A stretch of 64,000 nt of DNA from Hymenochaete sp. R1 (Eukaryota; Basidiomycota; Agaricomycetes; Hymenochaetales; Hymenochaetaceae): NCBI GenBank assembly GCA_019400425.1, contig JAFREE010000089.1, forward strand, positions 1-64,000, given 5' to 3'. The notes under the pieces were generated by a model, which saw only the letters and a list, made by a program, of their open reading frames with translations, searched no databases and was not told where the DNA came from. Every line of letters starts with the position of its first letter. Position 1 is the first letter of the stretch. Below are positions 1-10,774 of the stretch, piece after piece. A program made the translations under genes and the position numbers.

Positions 1-98
1 GACTTGAAGGAACGCAAGTGTGGGACAATCACGGATGATAAGCAACCTAACGAATATCAAGAAGATGAAAAATTCGAGGACGTTCCGGTCTTAGAGAA

Positions 99-600
99 TT
101 AAAATCCTTCGCCAGACCGAGTAACAACAGGTATTCCGGTCCACATTACGCCTGTCAAAGGAACGAGACGTTGCTCGAGAGTTTCCGGCACTTCGATGCG
201 TGTAAGAGTCACAAGCCTCTTCATTGTCTCCTCGCTGGACCTTACATATCTGCCTAAAAAGTCCAATGCTCTCTCGTCAAGCATTTAGGAGATGAAAGGT
301 TCCTAGGATCTGTACTGCGACGGTAACCTCGAGGCTTCTAACGAGCGCGTGACCAAGGGAACTCTTCATTTCCCGGAAAAGACCTAGACGTTTTGTCGAC
401 GGCGCAGTCAAGCCTGAGACGGGAGGCTTAATTGAGCTCTGCACCTGCCGGGACTACAAAATGTGCAAAATAATCGTCCCATGTCCGTTTTCAGCCTCTT
501 CGAAGAAGACTTCCCCTGTGTCCCCAGCAATCTGGATTTGGTCGCATGAAGTGAGATGAAAGCCGACAATTTGATGGTCACTACAGAGCCAAGGAAGCAT
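99..600 (-). pseudogene. Decayed copy of the tandem small-protein family
   Basis: This is the most decayed of three tandem copies; the intact ones lie at 1136-1632 and 1933-2429. Starting at the ATG at 600, the frame reads family-like sequence (IVGFHLT, then DQIQ and EEAE) and stops at a TAG after about 45 codons. Family similarity resumes downstream in another frame (DERALDFL, then LTRIEVPETLEQ) and ends in an unrelated tail. The intron found near the start of the intact copies seems to be missing or altered. The key stop and the frame changes are seen directly; calling it non-functional is inference. Function of the family is unknown. Confidence 0.75.
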
Positions 601-602
601 GT

Positions 603-1135
603 CCGAATTAAAGAGAGATAATCAACGATAAACGATCACGATGTTCACATTCAGCCCATGTTTGGCATGGCGAAACGTTCATAGAAAGAGAAGACGATGG
701 TCGTGATCGTGGTCAAGGAGCAAGGAATCCGGGTGAACTCGGGCGTCGGCGTGGCACCGGCTTGTTCGAACTTTTTTGACGCTCATTTACCGCTCGCCAC
801 CATGTAGGTAGACGCCAGGCCTGAGCCTGCGTAACACACTCTCCCCTATTCCTTATACCCACAAGCTTCACTAAACTTTTTGCTGATCGTATGCGACCAT
901 GATAGGCACAGAAGCTTCAAATTTTACACGCCCAGATGACTTGGACGTGCGCTTGCAAGGAGAAATCCCGTTCTCCGAGTCGCTGTCGAGAGTCGAGACG
1001 TAAAGTATTATTCTTCATTGCCATTAAAAAAGAGAAGAAAATCATGATAATTGTGCTGTTTCGATTCAGGTTCAGAAAAAAAGGAATATCTTTACATTAG
1101 CAACGACGGCTGTGTCCCTGTCGAGCCAACGTTTC
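603..1135. other. Gene-free spacer
   Basis: This stretch separates the pseudogene from the first intact copy. I see no exon with family similarity, no RNA gene and no clear repeat. It should hold the 3' end of the copy at 1136-1632. Confidence 0.5.
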
Positions 1136-1632
1136 TTAAAGGAACCAAACTGGTTGTTCCAGAACCTCCGGCACTTCGATGTGCGTCAGAGTAACGAACT
1201 TCGTCATTGCCTCCTCGTTAGACATCCCATACCTCTCCAAAAAGTCCAGTGCCCTCTCGTCGAATGACTCGGGGATGAACGGCTCCTTGGCTTTGTTGTC
1301 GTCTGGCTTACCTGGGACCTGCAACAGGCGCGTGACCAGGAGCGCCTCTACATTACCCAAGTACGAGCTCGACGTATTCTCGATGAAGCAATAGAGGCGA
1401 GCGGCTTTCTGAAGTTCGGCATTATGCGAGACCATACAAGGTCCGAAATAAGCATTCCACGTCTGCTTTTCGGCTTCTTCTTCAGAGATGTGTCCCAGCT
1501 TTGAGGAGAGTTGGATCTGGTCGCGCAAAGTGAGGCGGAATCCGACGGCTTTGATGGTCACTGTCGAGGGTGATATGATAAGGAATCCATTACTATAGAA
1601 AGAATGAGCTTACAGTAACCTAGGTGTGCCAT
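1136..1632 (-). CDS. Small uncharacterised protein, tandem copy 2 (147 aa)
   Basis: I do not recognise this family. The gene has two exons, 1614-1632 and 1136-1560, with an intron of 53 nt (1561-1613). Exon 1 encodes MAHLGY and the junction codon gives Leu, after which the protein reads TIKAVGFRLTLRDQIQ. The start was chosen because the neighbouring copy has the same exon 1 length (19 nt) and exon 2 length (425 nt). The protein has no signal peptide and no membrane segment, and is rich in charged residues. Conserved blocks shared with the sister copy are GF-LTLRDQIQLSSK, ISEEEAEK, LLVTRLL, PFIPESFDERAL, YGMSNEEA and the final WFL. It lies in a same-strand array facing a PD-(D/E)XK gene. The N-terminus resembles that of the 139-aa protein at 28653, which also faces a PD-(D/E)XK gene. 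Confidence 0.75.
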
Positions 1633-1932
1633 GATTAGAGTTATTACAGTTTGATGGGAGGTGTTGGCCGTCCAGAATGAAGAAAGAGCTGACTAGTAGT
1701 AACAAGTCCAGAGTCAGTCCTGAGTCCATACGCGTCGAGGCTGCCTCAAGCCAACTGACAATTATTACGCGGTCTGCCTTTACCAGACCAGACCGATGAC
1801 ACGGAGCGCTATTGTAACGTGGCCATGCATCCGATGTGGTAAAACGAGACGATGAGTAGCAGAATGACATTGATCTACTTCCAGAAAATAATATATTATA
1901 TTTGTACATTCAAAATTGACGATCCAACGGTC

Positions 1933-2429
1933 TCAAAGGAACCAAATCTGTTCCCTGAGAACATCGGGAACTTCCATGTGCGTGAAAGTTTTGAATCGCT
2001 TCATCGCCTCCTCGTTGGACATCCCATATTTCTCCAAAAACTTCAGTGCTCTCTCATCGAACGACTCGGGGATGAACGGCTCCTTGGATCTGTGCTCGTC
2101 TGGCTTTCCTGTGACCCGCAACAGGCGCGTAACCAAGATGAATTCCTCGTTTCCCAAGTGTGACCTGCACGTTTTCTCGAGCGGGCAATACAAGCGGCCG
2201 GACTTCTGATTCTCAGCGTTCAGCGAGATCATACAGAATGCATAACAGGCCTTCCATGTCCGCTTTTCGGCTTCTTCTTCAGAGATGCCTCCCATCTTCG
2301 AGGAAAGTTGGATTTGGTCGCGTAACGTGAGGTGAAACCCGACAACTTTGACGGTAACTGGCACCTTTCAGAATCTTTTTTCGTTGTGAAGTCTAGACAA
2401 ATATACTTACTGCCATTCATGTAATCCAT
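1933..2429 (-). CDS. Small uncharacterised protein, tandem copy 3 (147 aa)
   Basis: This is the intact copy nearest the divergent PD-(D/E)XK gene. Exons are 2411-2429 and 1933-2357, the same lengths as in copy 2, and the intron (2358-2410) ends in CCAG so that the junction gives MDYMNGI followed by TVKVVGFHLTLRDQ. Over the common part it clearly matches copy 2 but is well diverged, so the duplication is not recent. There is no targeting signal, and no catalytic motif that I can name. A TATAAA on the minus strand at 2491-2496 lies about 62 nt upstream of the ATG, which supports an expressed gene. The function is unknown; position and pairing suggest a link to the nuclease-like gene at 3180. 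Confidence 0.78.
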
Positions 2430-2490
2430 GGTGATGAAATGGTGGTGAAGAGTGAGAGATGAGTGCAAGATGGGAGTAGAAAAGGGTCAG

Positions 2491-2496
2491 TTTATA
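2491..2496 (-). promoter_or_regulatory. TATA-like box of small-protein copy 3
   Basis: TATAAA on the minus strand, about 62 nt upstream of the ATG at 2429. Confidence 0.5.
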
Positions 2497-3035
2497 TGGT
2501 GAACCCGTGCGAACTTCAAGTCGCGGGCAACGGGCTGCTCGGCGTCATCACTCACTCACTCATTTTACTCCAAATTTCGGCCAACCTCCTTCTTTCGTTT
2601 CCTGGCCCATGCCAACAGTCATTTCCTTGTTCATCGAGGCGCCGGTCTGGCCATTTCTAGCGCTGATCAAAGATTCTGAAGCGCGCACTTACTCGACTTC
2701 AAGTTGCCTTGTTCAAACGGACAATCGACATCAATTGTATTCCGCTTGGACTTGTCTTCTTGAAGCAAATTGGATCTGAAACACTTTATCCGTGGGTTGG
2801 GCGCCAGTTCAAGTTAGGCCTTGGATGTTCATTACACAGGGGTCTATGCTAAAGACCAAGAGGCCTATTACCTTTTCTATTGAGCTCCATTCATCGACAA
2901 CTAGGAATATGAGATGGCTTAGCATCTAAAGCGCAGGCCTGTCTCTTGTAGTCCTTGGTAATTCTATCACCAATAGTCGCGCTTCATTCCCGTCTGGGTC
3001 TGTTGAACTCCATTTACAGTAGCGAAGCAGAAGTG

Positions 3036-3043
3036 TATAAAAG
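3036..3043 (+). promoter_or_regulatory. TATA-like box of PD-(D/E)XK gene 1
   Basis: TATAAAAG, about 140 nt upstream of the ATG at 3180. Confidence 0.45.
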
Positions 3044-3179
3044 ACTACGAACTTCTACTTGTAACGACCAACAAGATCGAATTACTCCTTCAAGTCCTCA
3101 TATTTTCGTCTACCGGTCTTGCACCCTTCAAGTTCCATCCTGACTCTTCTTTAAGTTCTCTTACTTCGCTCCAGAGGCC

Positions 3180-4165
3180 ATGGCAGACGGACCAACGGAA
3201 GTGAGGGTCATGAGATCCGATTTATTGTTGCCCACAGTACGTATAGAGCAGTTATTTGAACTCTATATTGTCACGACTTAGTCTTTCATTACCAGTCTTA
3301 TCGTGACGAGTCCCGACATCAATATGTTGTTGCGCTTGTCTCTACTAAGCGCGCTGGCAAAAACAACAAGAGAAAGGTGTATAGCTGCTTCTTTTATCAT
3401 GACCCGTGGTTACACCACCGTCTCCTTGCATTATTCACGCAGGATGACGATCAAACCAGGAACTACGAAGCGTCTATGTATGGGCCACTCAGTCGCTTGT
3501 TTGACTCCATGTTTCCTTCGAGTAGAGACTTCTTGATCAAGCCGCAGGGTGTCTTACGCGGAAGTCCTTTCAGCGACACTGAAGAAACTTCAGCAAACCA
3601 ACGTACGTCCAATGATGGTACAGCTTCTCCGGCTGCCTTATATCCGGACTTCATAATATGTAAGACCCGACGACAAGGAAGAGAACATGCACTATATGGC
3701 GACACCATTCTTGCCATCGTTGAGGCGAAACGCACAAGAACCGAAGCCGGCTTGGGCCAGGCCCAGTTATTGAAGTACATGATTAAGGCGGCGAACTCGG
3801 AGGGGAATATACCGGCTCGACTGTACGGTATTCTGTTTGTGGCAAACGCAGCCCAAGTGTTTTATATCAATACACTACAAGTCCGAGAGCAAGCCTCGAG
3901 TACTAATGCTTCGGTGGTGCCGACCATACATTATTTAACTCGTGGAAACGTCCCAGGCTATGGACCGTTTGAGATGATACACGCCCATTCATTCGAACTT
4001 AGAACCATCCTTACGCAGATTTCATATATATACTGGGAAGATGAAGGTCATCCCAACGCATGGCTTTCCGACAGCCCGAACCTTTACCGAAACCGGACGT
4101 TGAACCATCTGTTCGACAACCTTCGCGAAGTTGAGGAACCACGGAGCTGGCCAGTCCTTCATTAG
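3180..4165 (+). CDS. PD-(D/E)XK nuclease-fold protein 1 (308 aa)
   Basis: Two exons (3180-3236 and 3296-4165) with a 59-nt GTACGT...CAG intron encode 308 aa, beginning MADGPTEVRV. The core signature is visible: YPDFII (Asp137), a beta strand, then ILAIVEAKR (Glu162, Lys164), followed by QAQLLKYM. This is the D-x(n)-ExK plus downstream Gln/Lys helix expected of the restriction-endonuclease-like fold. Upstream, NYEASMYGPLSRLF matches the same position in the second family member at 27410. There is no signal peptide or helicase domain. Whether it cuts nucleic acid is not known, since many fungal members of this fold are uncharacterised. It faces a tandem array of small genes, and a related pair recurs at 27.4-29.1 kb. 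Confidence 0.78.
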
Positions 4166-4379
4166 TTTCTTCTTGTAAATTTTATATAATCCTGGGCGTG
4201 TGCGGGCACACGAGGGCCAAATTCATTTCATGAATGTCGATTCTTCATATAATATGCTCGTTTGCGCACTTGAATTAAGTTGTCGGAGTAATTCGTTGCA
4301 GATGCGTTTACTTGCGAAGCTCAATTTTGAACTTGACAACATATGTGCAAGAAGATATTGCGTTCGTAATGCTTATAAA

Positions 4380-6751
4380 TTATACACGATCCGTTACTTG
4401 TGAATGTCTTTCGCTGTCTTCATCAACCACGCTTAGCATCCGATCCGAAAGGTTGTCCCCACTCGAACGAGAGCGACGATGCGACAATGTGTCTTGGGCC
4501 GCTTCGGTTTCTTCTTTCGCAAGACAAGCACTAGAAGTGCTCAGCGCCCGCGGCCCATTTGGTGGCCTGTGCGTCCGTCGAAATACCCGCTGTGTGGGGC
4601 ATTTCTGACCACTGTACGTAGTGGTTTGGCCCTCGTAATCGTGAAGGGATTCGCCAGTGGAAGCAAGGCCCCCATAATCGTCTCGCGAGACAATATCTTC
4701 TCGGAGACGCTCCATCGGAAAACCGGAGGATATAGCAACTGGCTGTGATAGATTCAAATCCGGATGAGGCATGTCGATCGAAGCAGCCGGAGGCGGCATA
4801 ACACTCTGATTGGTATTTCGACGAGAGTCGGCTCGAGTGCTAAGAGGTGACCTGTTGTGCGATGTACCCGAAGAATGCCGGTGGGATTGGGAGCTATGAC
4901 TGGCAAGAGACGCGGGCCCATGACCCGTGCTTGAACGTTTGCTTGCGCGGGATTTCATCTTCCGAAAGATATTGCTTGCTTTGGAACTCCTTGAGCTTGT
5001 ACTCTTGGAAAGGTTCGAGATCGAGGCCGAGTAGTGGTGAGGGCGAACGTCATGTCGGTTTACGACAAGACTGTGTGACCGCACGAGCGATGCGTTTGAG
5101 GAAGGAATAGCCGGGCTCGATGGGAGGAGAGGGGACAATGGTGTTACGTACTCCAGATCGAGCTCGTCTTCATCGTACTCGTGGTCCCTTCGGTCGTTAT
5201 TCCTATTGCCAAAAGCATCTGGTAGGTACTTTTCGTCGGGTCCAAACGCGTGGGAGATATAAAAGTGAGGAGTGGCTAATTCGCTGTTTCCCATCCCATC
5301 CGGACGAGAAGACTGACCGGGAAAGTCTTCTGTCCAGGGTCCAGATGCGTTCAGGTTATGATCTCGCCCCTGTGCCTTAGCCTCGTTCTCTGTCCGTACT
5401 TGGTTCAAAGTTCTCTTGTCTGATACAGTCGTATCAATACTAAGCTGTAAAGGTATGCTACGATCTCTACCATGCGTATACACATTTGACGGTGATCGAG
5501 GAATGGCCCGTGTTGCGTTGGTTGGGGGCGCTGGAAACCGGGATAGAAGATTTCGAGCGGATTCAAGAGATTGTCGCCGAGAGTTGCTGCTGCCGTGACG
5601 AGAAGCAAGCTCTATGTTAAGCGTACTTAAACGTTGAATCTATTCCGTGCCATCAGCGAAACGTACCATGCTAGAGAAGAGTTTATACCCACCGAAGGTA
5701 GCAGCCCACCCAGAGTCATACTCTTCATATCTTCCTCCTGCTCGCTCTCTTCGCGTCTGAATTTGTCCGCATCCTCGTCTTCTCCTTGTATGAGATTGGG
5801 CATGGTGGCATATGAGTTTAGAGTGGGTTTCTTCTTTCCTTGACTAAGCCCCATTATCAGTTTACGTAATCTACCATCATCAGTTTGTGTACGAGCTGAC
5901 TCTTGGGCCAACAAACTTCGGCGTCTCCGTTTTCGCAAAACAAATAAGCTACAAAGCATGCTGAGCAAGACGAGCACAGAAAGGGACGTTATTCCTGCGA
6001 CGGCGGCACCATTAACAGAACCCGTGGATGTAGAAGTCGATGTTACTGTCATGGTCATGGTCGCGAAAGTCGTCGACGTGATTGTCTGAGTAGACGTTGT
6101 CATCAGAACCTCTTTCACGGGAAAAGCTGTTTTTTCGTTAATTTTGATCAGAATAGGTTCGATAATTTCATCGCACCTATGGGTAGAGGCGTCGGCGTTG
6201 AAGCAGGTATGGCGCTAGGTGGCCCGGGATCAATGACCAATTTCTCGAAATTAATCTGTCCATTATTCCCGTCTCCCGGTGCCATCTCGATTCGTAAGGC
6301 ATGCAGAACCGACGGATCAAGTCCTCCGGCCTTCCACACGAAATCGCTCTTCCATCCCGTGTGTTCCATCTCAAAATCCTCGTCCATTACATTGCCATCG
6401 TCCATTGCATCATATCGCAGTGAAAAGTTGTTTCGTAGTGAGTCGCATGTCACGAGCATACTTCCAAAAGATGAATTTTGAGCCGCATACAATGAAACAC
6501 CACTCCCATAAAAGATCATAGTAGCTGCTGCGCCAGATACGTTCGTGGAGATGAATGAGTCTGAAGAGTTCCTTGCAACGATGCGCCTGCAAAATCGGAT
6601 GATAAGCGATATCATAGAAGAAAAACAAGACGAAAGAAACGGACCATCCAGCATCTTCCAAAGTCGTATTGGCGCTGCCTGGCCTTGAGAAAATCCAATG
6701 TACATCAAGGGCACTGATTTCCGATTGTACCGTTGAGGACGAGTCGTTCAT
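4380..6751 (-). CDS. Jelly-roll extracellular domain, single-pass membrane protein with long cytoplasmic tail (about 740 aa)
   Basis: This is a basidiomycete-type membrane protein. Exons 6645-6751, 6177-6586, 5667-6126 and 4380-5625 give about 740 aa from the ATG at 6751. An Asn-rich N-terminal beta domain (TNVSGAAATMIFYGSGVSLY, later LHALRIEMAPGDG and INFEKLVI) resembles the galactose-binding-like jelly-roll common in this protein class. A Thr/Ser-rich stalk, one TM helix (AGITSLSVLVLLSMLCSLFV) and an RKRRRR stop-transfer follow, then a roughly 500-residue Ser/Arg-rich disordered tail. The intron at 5626-5666 is only 41 nt, but only this choice keeps the tail frame open. The true 5' end is uncertain: a signal peptide should lie upstream and I could not find a convincing one, although a hydrophobic run is visible near 7040-7100. 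Ligand and function are unknown. Confidence 0.7.
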
Positions 6752-9700
6752 GAATAAGAAGTCGCCCACGACTCCTTTGAGTAAGTTGTTAGGAGTATGT
6801 CGATGAAAAGGTTGGATTTCAAGGGATTTCGCTGCTGTAGCTCAGGATGAGGCGAGAGGCGAAGTAGGAGGAAGGAAGAAGAGAAAGATTGTGGGAGATG
6901 AGCAACTGACCAGGCGCCATATGGACCAGAAGGCGATCAGTTCGTCGCAGTGGCTGCCAGTATAACCTTCCTCGTCTCATCCAATCGTGTGTTTCTGATG
7001 TCCTATTTTCAGAAGGGGTCCTGCCGCGTGCAGTAGCAACGCTCAAAGCCACGATATTGATCAATTGAAGCGATGCGACCAGAATCAGACATAGATGTCC
7101 TCGTATTTGACTTATTGATGCATTGCCTTGCCGATACGAGGGTAGTGCATACCCTCTTTGCTTCAATATTCTGCGACTTCAAAACACGGGCTAGACAAGA
7201 TCTCGTGGGCTTCCGTTATCGGTATCTCATCTTCAGTCCGGCGGGAGAATCGATTGAATTCAAGGTGAATCACTTACGATAACAGCGCATCTCATTGAAG
7301 AAGGTCAGCAGATGTTTTCGCAGCGCCCGAGGAGATGATCACCATTGACTCACAGAAATATATATGATAGCATTCTCACGTTCTTTGTATCAGTCCTGGT
7401 CAACCTGGCCATCTTGGTTTCGACAGTTCATTATTCTGTCACGGACTTTGATGGTCGTCGTCCGAGCACACGGGAAAGCCGACCAACCGGGAGCATCGGT
7501 GGTCCTCATCGAAACCTATACCCTGTGTGCTTGTCTTATGCCTCTACGCTTCATTCTATTCAAGCTGCTGAATGACTTCGACTTTTTCGCGATGAGCTAG
7601 TCGGAGCTGAAAAGTAGGTACACGTCGACTTCGGATCACGCTTGCATTCCATCCACAGCGCACTCGCTCTATCGCTCAGCGTCATCAAATGGGGGCTGAT
7701 GAAGGCGCCCTATATGCGGGCTCGCTCACGCCACAGAGGGATGGTATCAAATTCTGCGCAGCATAGATATCCGGTATCACCGATTCAAGGTGCTGCTGAA
7801 TTAGAGGGGGGGGGAAGCAAAGTAACGAAGTCAGAGGCGAAGCGTCGTTAACCGAACGCGACATGTATGACATAAAAGCACGTGATACTCTTTGTCAGCA
7901 GAAAAACCTTGATCCCCTCTCGCTCGATGAGTGCCAGCCAGTGAACACCAGTGGCCTGAAGGTCCATTCCGGTCCTCCTCTTATCCATCGAGAATCTCAA
8001 TCGCTCCTACACTGGTTTACCGGAATTCAAGACAGACAGAACGATATTTTGCTCGCGAAACTTGGAGGTCATTGCCATTCGGCAGACAGCAGCGACGACG
8101 GTTGGGCTTTAATGTTCGATGAGAACCTGACTATTACGGGCTATTTTCGAAAGCGATTCCTTCAATATCCAGTGAAATGGGCCAGATCGGATCTTTGAAA
8201 TTTTATCGTGATGCAGCTTGAAACTTACTGTTCGCTTTCATGCCTACCGTCATCCCGTACTCGACCACACGGAGTCGCATACGATTTGAGCTGTAGCCTT
8301 TACCAGCGATCTCCAGCTCGTAGTCAGCTTGATCGAAATCTTAATTCGTGTGCGGTCAGCCGCTCTTAATTCGACCTGCTCGGTCGTGCAGCTTTCTTTA
8401 CGCTACACAACATCAGTCTCTTAGAGACTCGGCGATTACTGATGCACGGTGCGCTCTTGTGCATAAACGCTGTCAAATTTATGACTAATACACCATGGTA
8501 GACTACCATTAATATTCGCATGTGCTATTTGTCGCTGGGCACCTTAAATAAACCACTGCTCTTCTTTTTCTTGGAAAGGGAACTGTAGCACCTGAATCGG
8601 CTGCACTACAAGCTGTCAAAACTGCAAGCACCACAGCGCCTCAAGAAGAAGGATTGTACTTTCATCAAGGACTTCCTTTGTAAACCGAAAATCTTCCGCT
8701 CGTTACGCTTCGTTCCAAATACGTGCTTCGTTTGATCCACTTTTCTATGAATCAGTCTGTGGATAGTAAAGCGTAACTAGTGTGGCCCCGAGGATGGATC
8801 GTCTTCGCCGTGATCCGTATTCATTATTGGCGGGACTGGCCCCATTGGAGCAAGCTTCGGGCTTCTGCGCACTCAGAATAATTTCTCGGTAAGATTCACA
8901 ATCTTCTCTACCCGACTTCCTGATACTTTTCAGTGCATAACTCTCCATATCAATAAATGCGTAGCTTTGTCTTTGGAGCAGAACTACAGATTTTCCTCGA
9001 ACTGGTAGCTCCGTAGAGCAAAGTTGGATAAGTCTGTGGAGGAACGCTGCCTTCTTTGATTCAAATAATCTTCTGCTTGTAATAATTCAGTGTCATGACC
9101 AGCAAGAAGAATCAACGACAGGTCAATACAAGGGCCTTCGCTTCTCAACGTCTTGCTCTCGGACGGATTCTCTTACATTCTTGCGCCTAAGCAGCCTCTA
9201 CCGCCGGGGTAACTGCCACCACGTTGGTTCTTTATTTTCGTAGCATGGTTCCATTAGTAACAGACTTTTTCTAGTACTTCACCGCGTTAACAATGTAACG
9301 CGATTGGGTAGACATCACTGTCAGACCATCGAGCTTGTTAAACCTGGCATTTGTTTGTGAGTTTTGGAACTCGTTGTCATGGATAGACCGTGGGTTCGCA
9401 ATTTCGTTATGTTTCGATGCTCGACGGGCTTTATTTTCCACGAAGTCGAAGTTCGGGGTCAGCTTGAATCTGCGCGAATGGTTTTTAGCCGGACAATACT
9501 CCTGGGAACAGTGCAGTCGAGTGATGAACATACGAGAAGATTGCTTCGCCTATTGATACTGGAAAGAGGAGAGGCGAAACCAAGGGCGGATGACTGTCGG
9601 GCTAATGACGGAATCAGATTGGTGACGTGTACTAAATATATGGCTCAACAAATCGTGTTGGCTTCATGCTTCCGTGGAGGAGCTCAGACATACAGATTTG

Positions 9701-10774
9701 ACCTATGCTTCTCATTGATCTTCCGTAGTTTGTGCATGCATCTGGTCCCGACCTCGAAATGCCACATCCGGACGGACCAAGTCGACCCAGCCAAAGGAAC
9801 CAAGGTGCGACAAAGTTTGACTTGTCCATGAGCAGCTAACAAGGTTTTTGGTAGTCTTTTTGAGGAATGTCAAGCTTCAAGAACATTGGTATCCGGTATG
9901 TATCAGTGGAGGTAACATGCTCATGGAGAACATCGACTTGAATTGACCCCGAGCTTCTTGGGCTTCCGAAGTTCAAAGTTGTGCACGTGAACGGACTCAA
10001 ACTCGGAGACGCGGATCTCGAGTCTTCTCCGAGTTCTCTTCCAGAGTCCACCTCTTCGTTTCTCCCTACCATCACCGAGTACTCCAATGTCAGCGCCGAG
10101 CCACGGAGGCATTGACTTTGGCTGCGTATGCTCTCCATAAAATTTTCCAGATTTGAGCCGCGATATATCCTGTGGGACAGCATTGTGGATTTCCGACGTG
10201 GTCGTTGTTTTCGCACGCTTACGGACTCGGATTCGCGAAGACGTGTCCGACGCTCAGGGTAGCCTTACAGCCGAAGCTCTTCTCAGTTGACGAAAAAATA
10301 AGCATTAATCTGGGCGACGGTCCAAGAACGTCTTAAGTCCGTTTTTGTTTGGGTTTGTTAAGGTTTCGAAGATTATAATGGTGGCTACTCTTTCTGCAAC
10401 ATCTTTCATTTTGCCAGTGGCTGCTTGAAAATCGAACAAGCGCGCAAGGACGGCATCCAACACCGGGCGCCCTTGTATGTGAGAGGTAAGTTGACTTGAT
10501 TAAAATATGCATTTGATCTTTTTTTGGACTCACTTTAGAATTGCCAGCGATCAGGAGGTAGACCGATGCGGCCAGTCGTCGGTAACGCATTGAGCATACC
10601 AGCTGTCTGACTCCAGGCAAGAATAGAATGCTGGTCTTGTGTCGAAGGTCTTCGGAGATGTGGCTCAAAGTTGGAAGCTACCTACAAATTTTAGGCACTT
10701 ATGACAGTATAAAAGAAACTGCGTTCTTCAGTCTCTAGTCCTACATCGGTCAAACATCCGTCTTCGGTATCGAC
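6752..10774. other. Long gene-poor stretch upstream of GH7
   Basis: About 4 kb without a convincing gene. The part near 6750-7170 may hold the missing 5' exon or exons of the jelly-roll protein on the minus strand. Open frames exist (for example 9364-9831 on plus and 9836-10216 on minus), but none shows a recognisable domain, paired splice sites or a paralog in the window. A run of nine G lies near 7806. The right end is the promoter of the cellobiohydrolase gene. Confidence 0.5.
10708..10715 (+). promoter_or_regulatory. TATA box of GH7 gene
   Basis: TATAAAAG, about 60 nt upstream of the ATG at 10775, the usual spacing for a strongly expressed fungal secreted enzyme gene. Confidence 0.65.

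Larger units (their letters stand above)
2430..3179. promoter_or_regulatory. Divergent promoter region between small-protein copy 3 and PD-(D/E)XK gene 1
   Basis: This 750-nt head-to-head intergenic region carries a TATA-like box for each side: TATAAA on the minus strand (2491-2496) and TATAAAAG on the plus strand (3036-3043). I see no conserved exon in it. The layout permits co-regulation of the two genes, which is inference. Confidence 0.5.

Noticed and set aside
9364..9831. Plus-strand ORF of 155 codons in the gene desert
   Set aside because: No domain, no paralog, no convincing promoter or introns; its length is possible by chance in this composition.
9836..10216. Minus-strand ORF of 126 codons (MRKQRPRRKSTML...)
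   Set aside because: Basic start and Ser-rich middle but nothing recognisable; not enough to call a gene.
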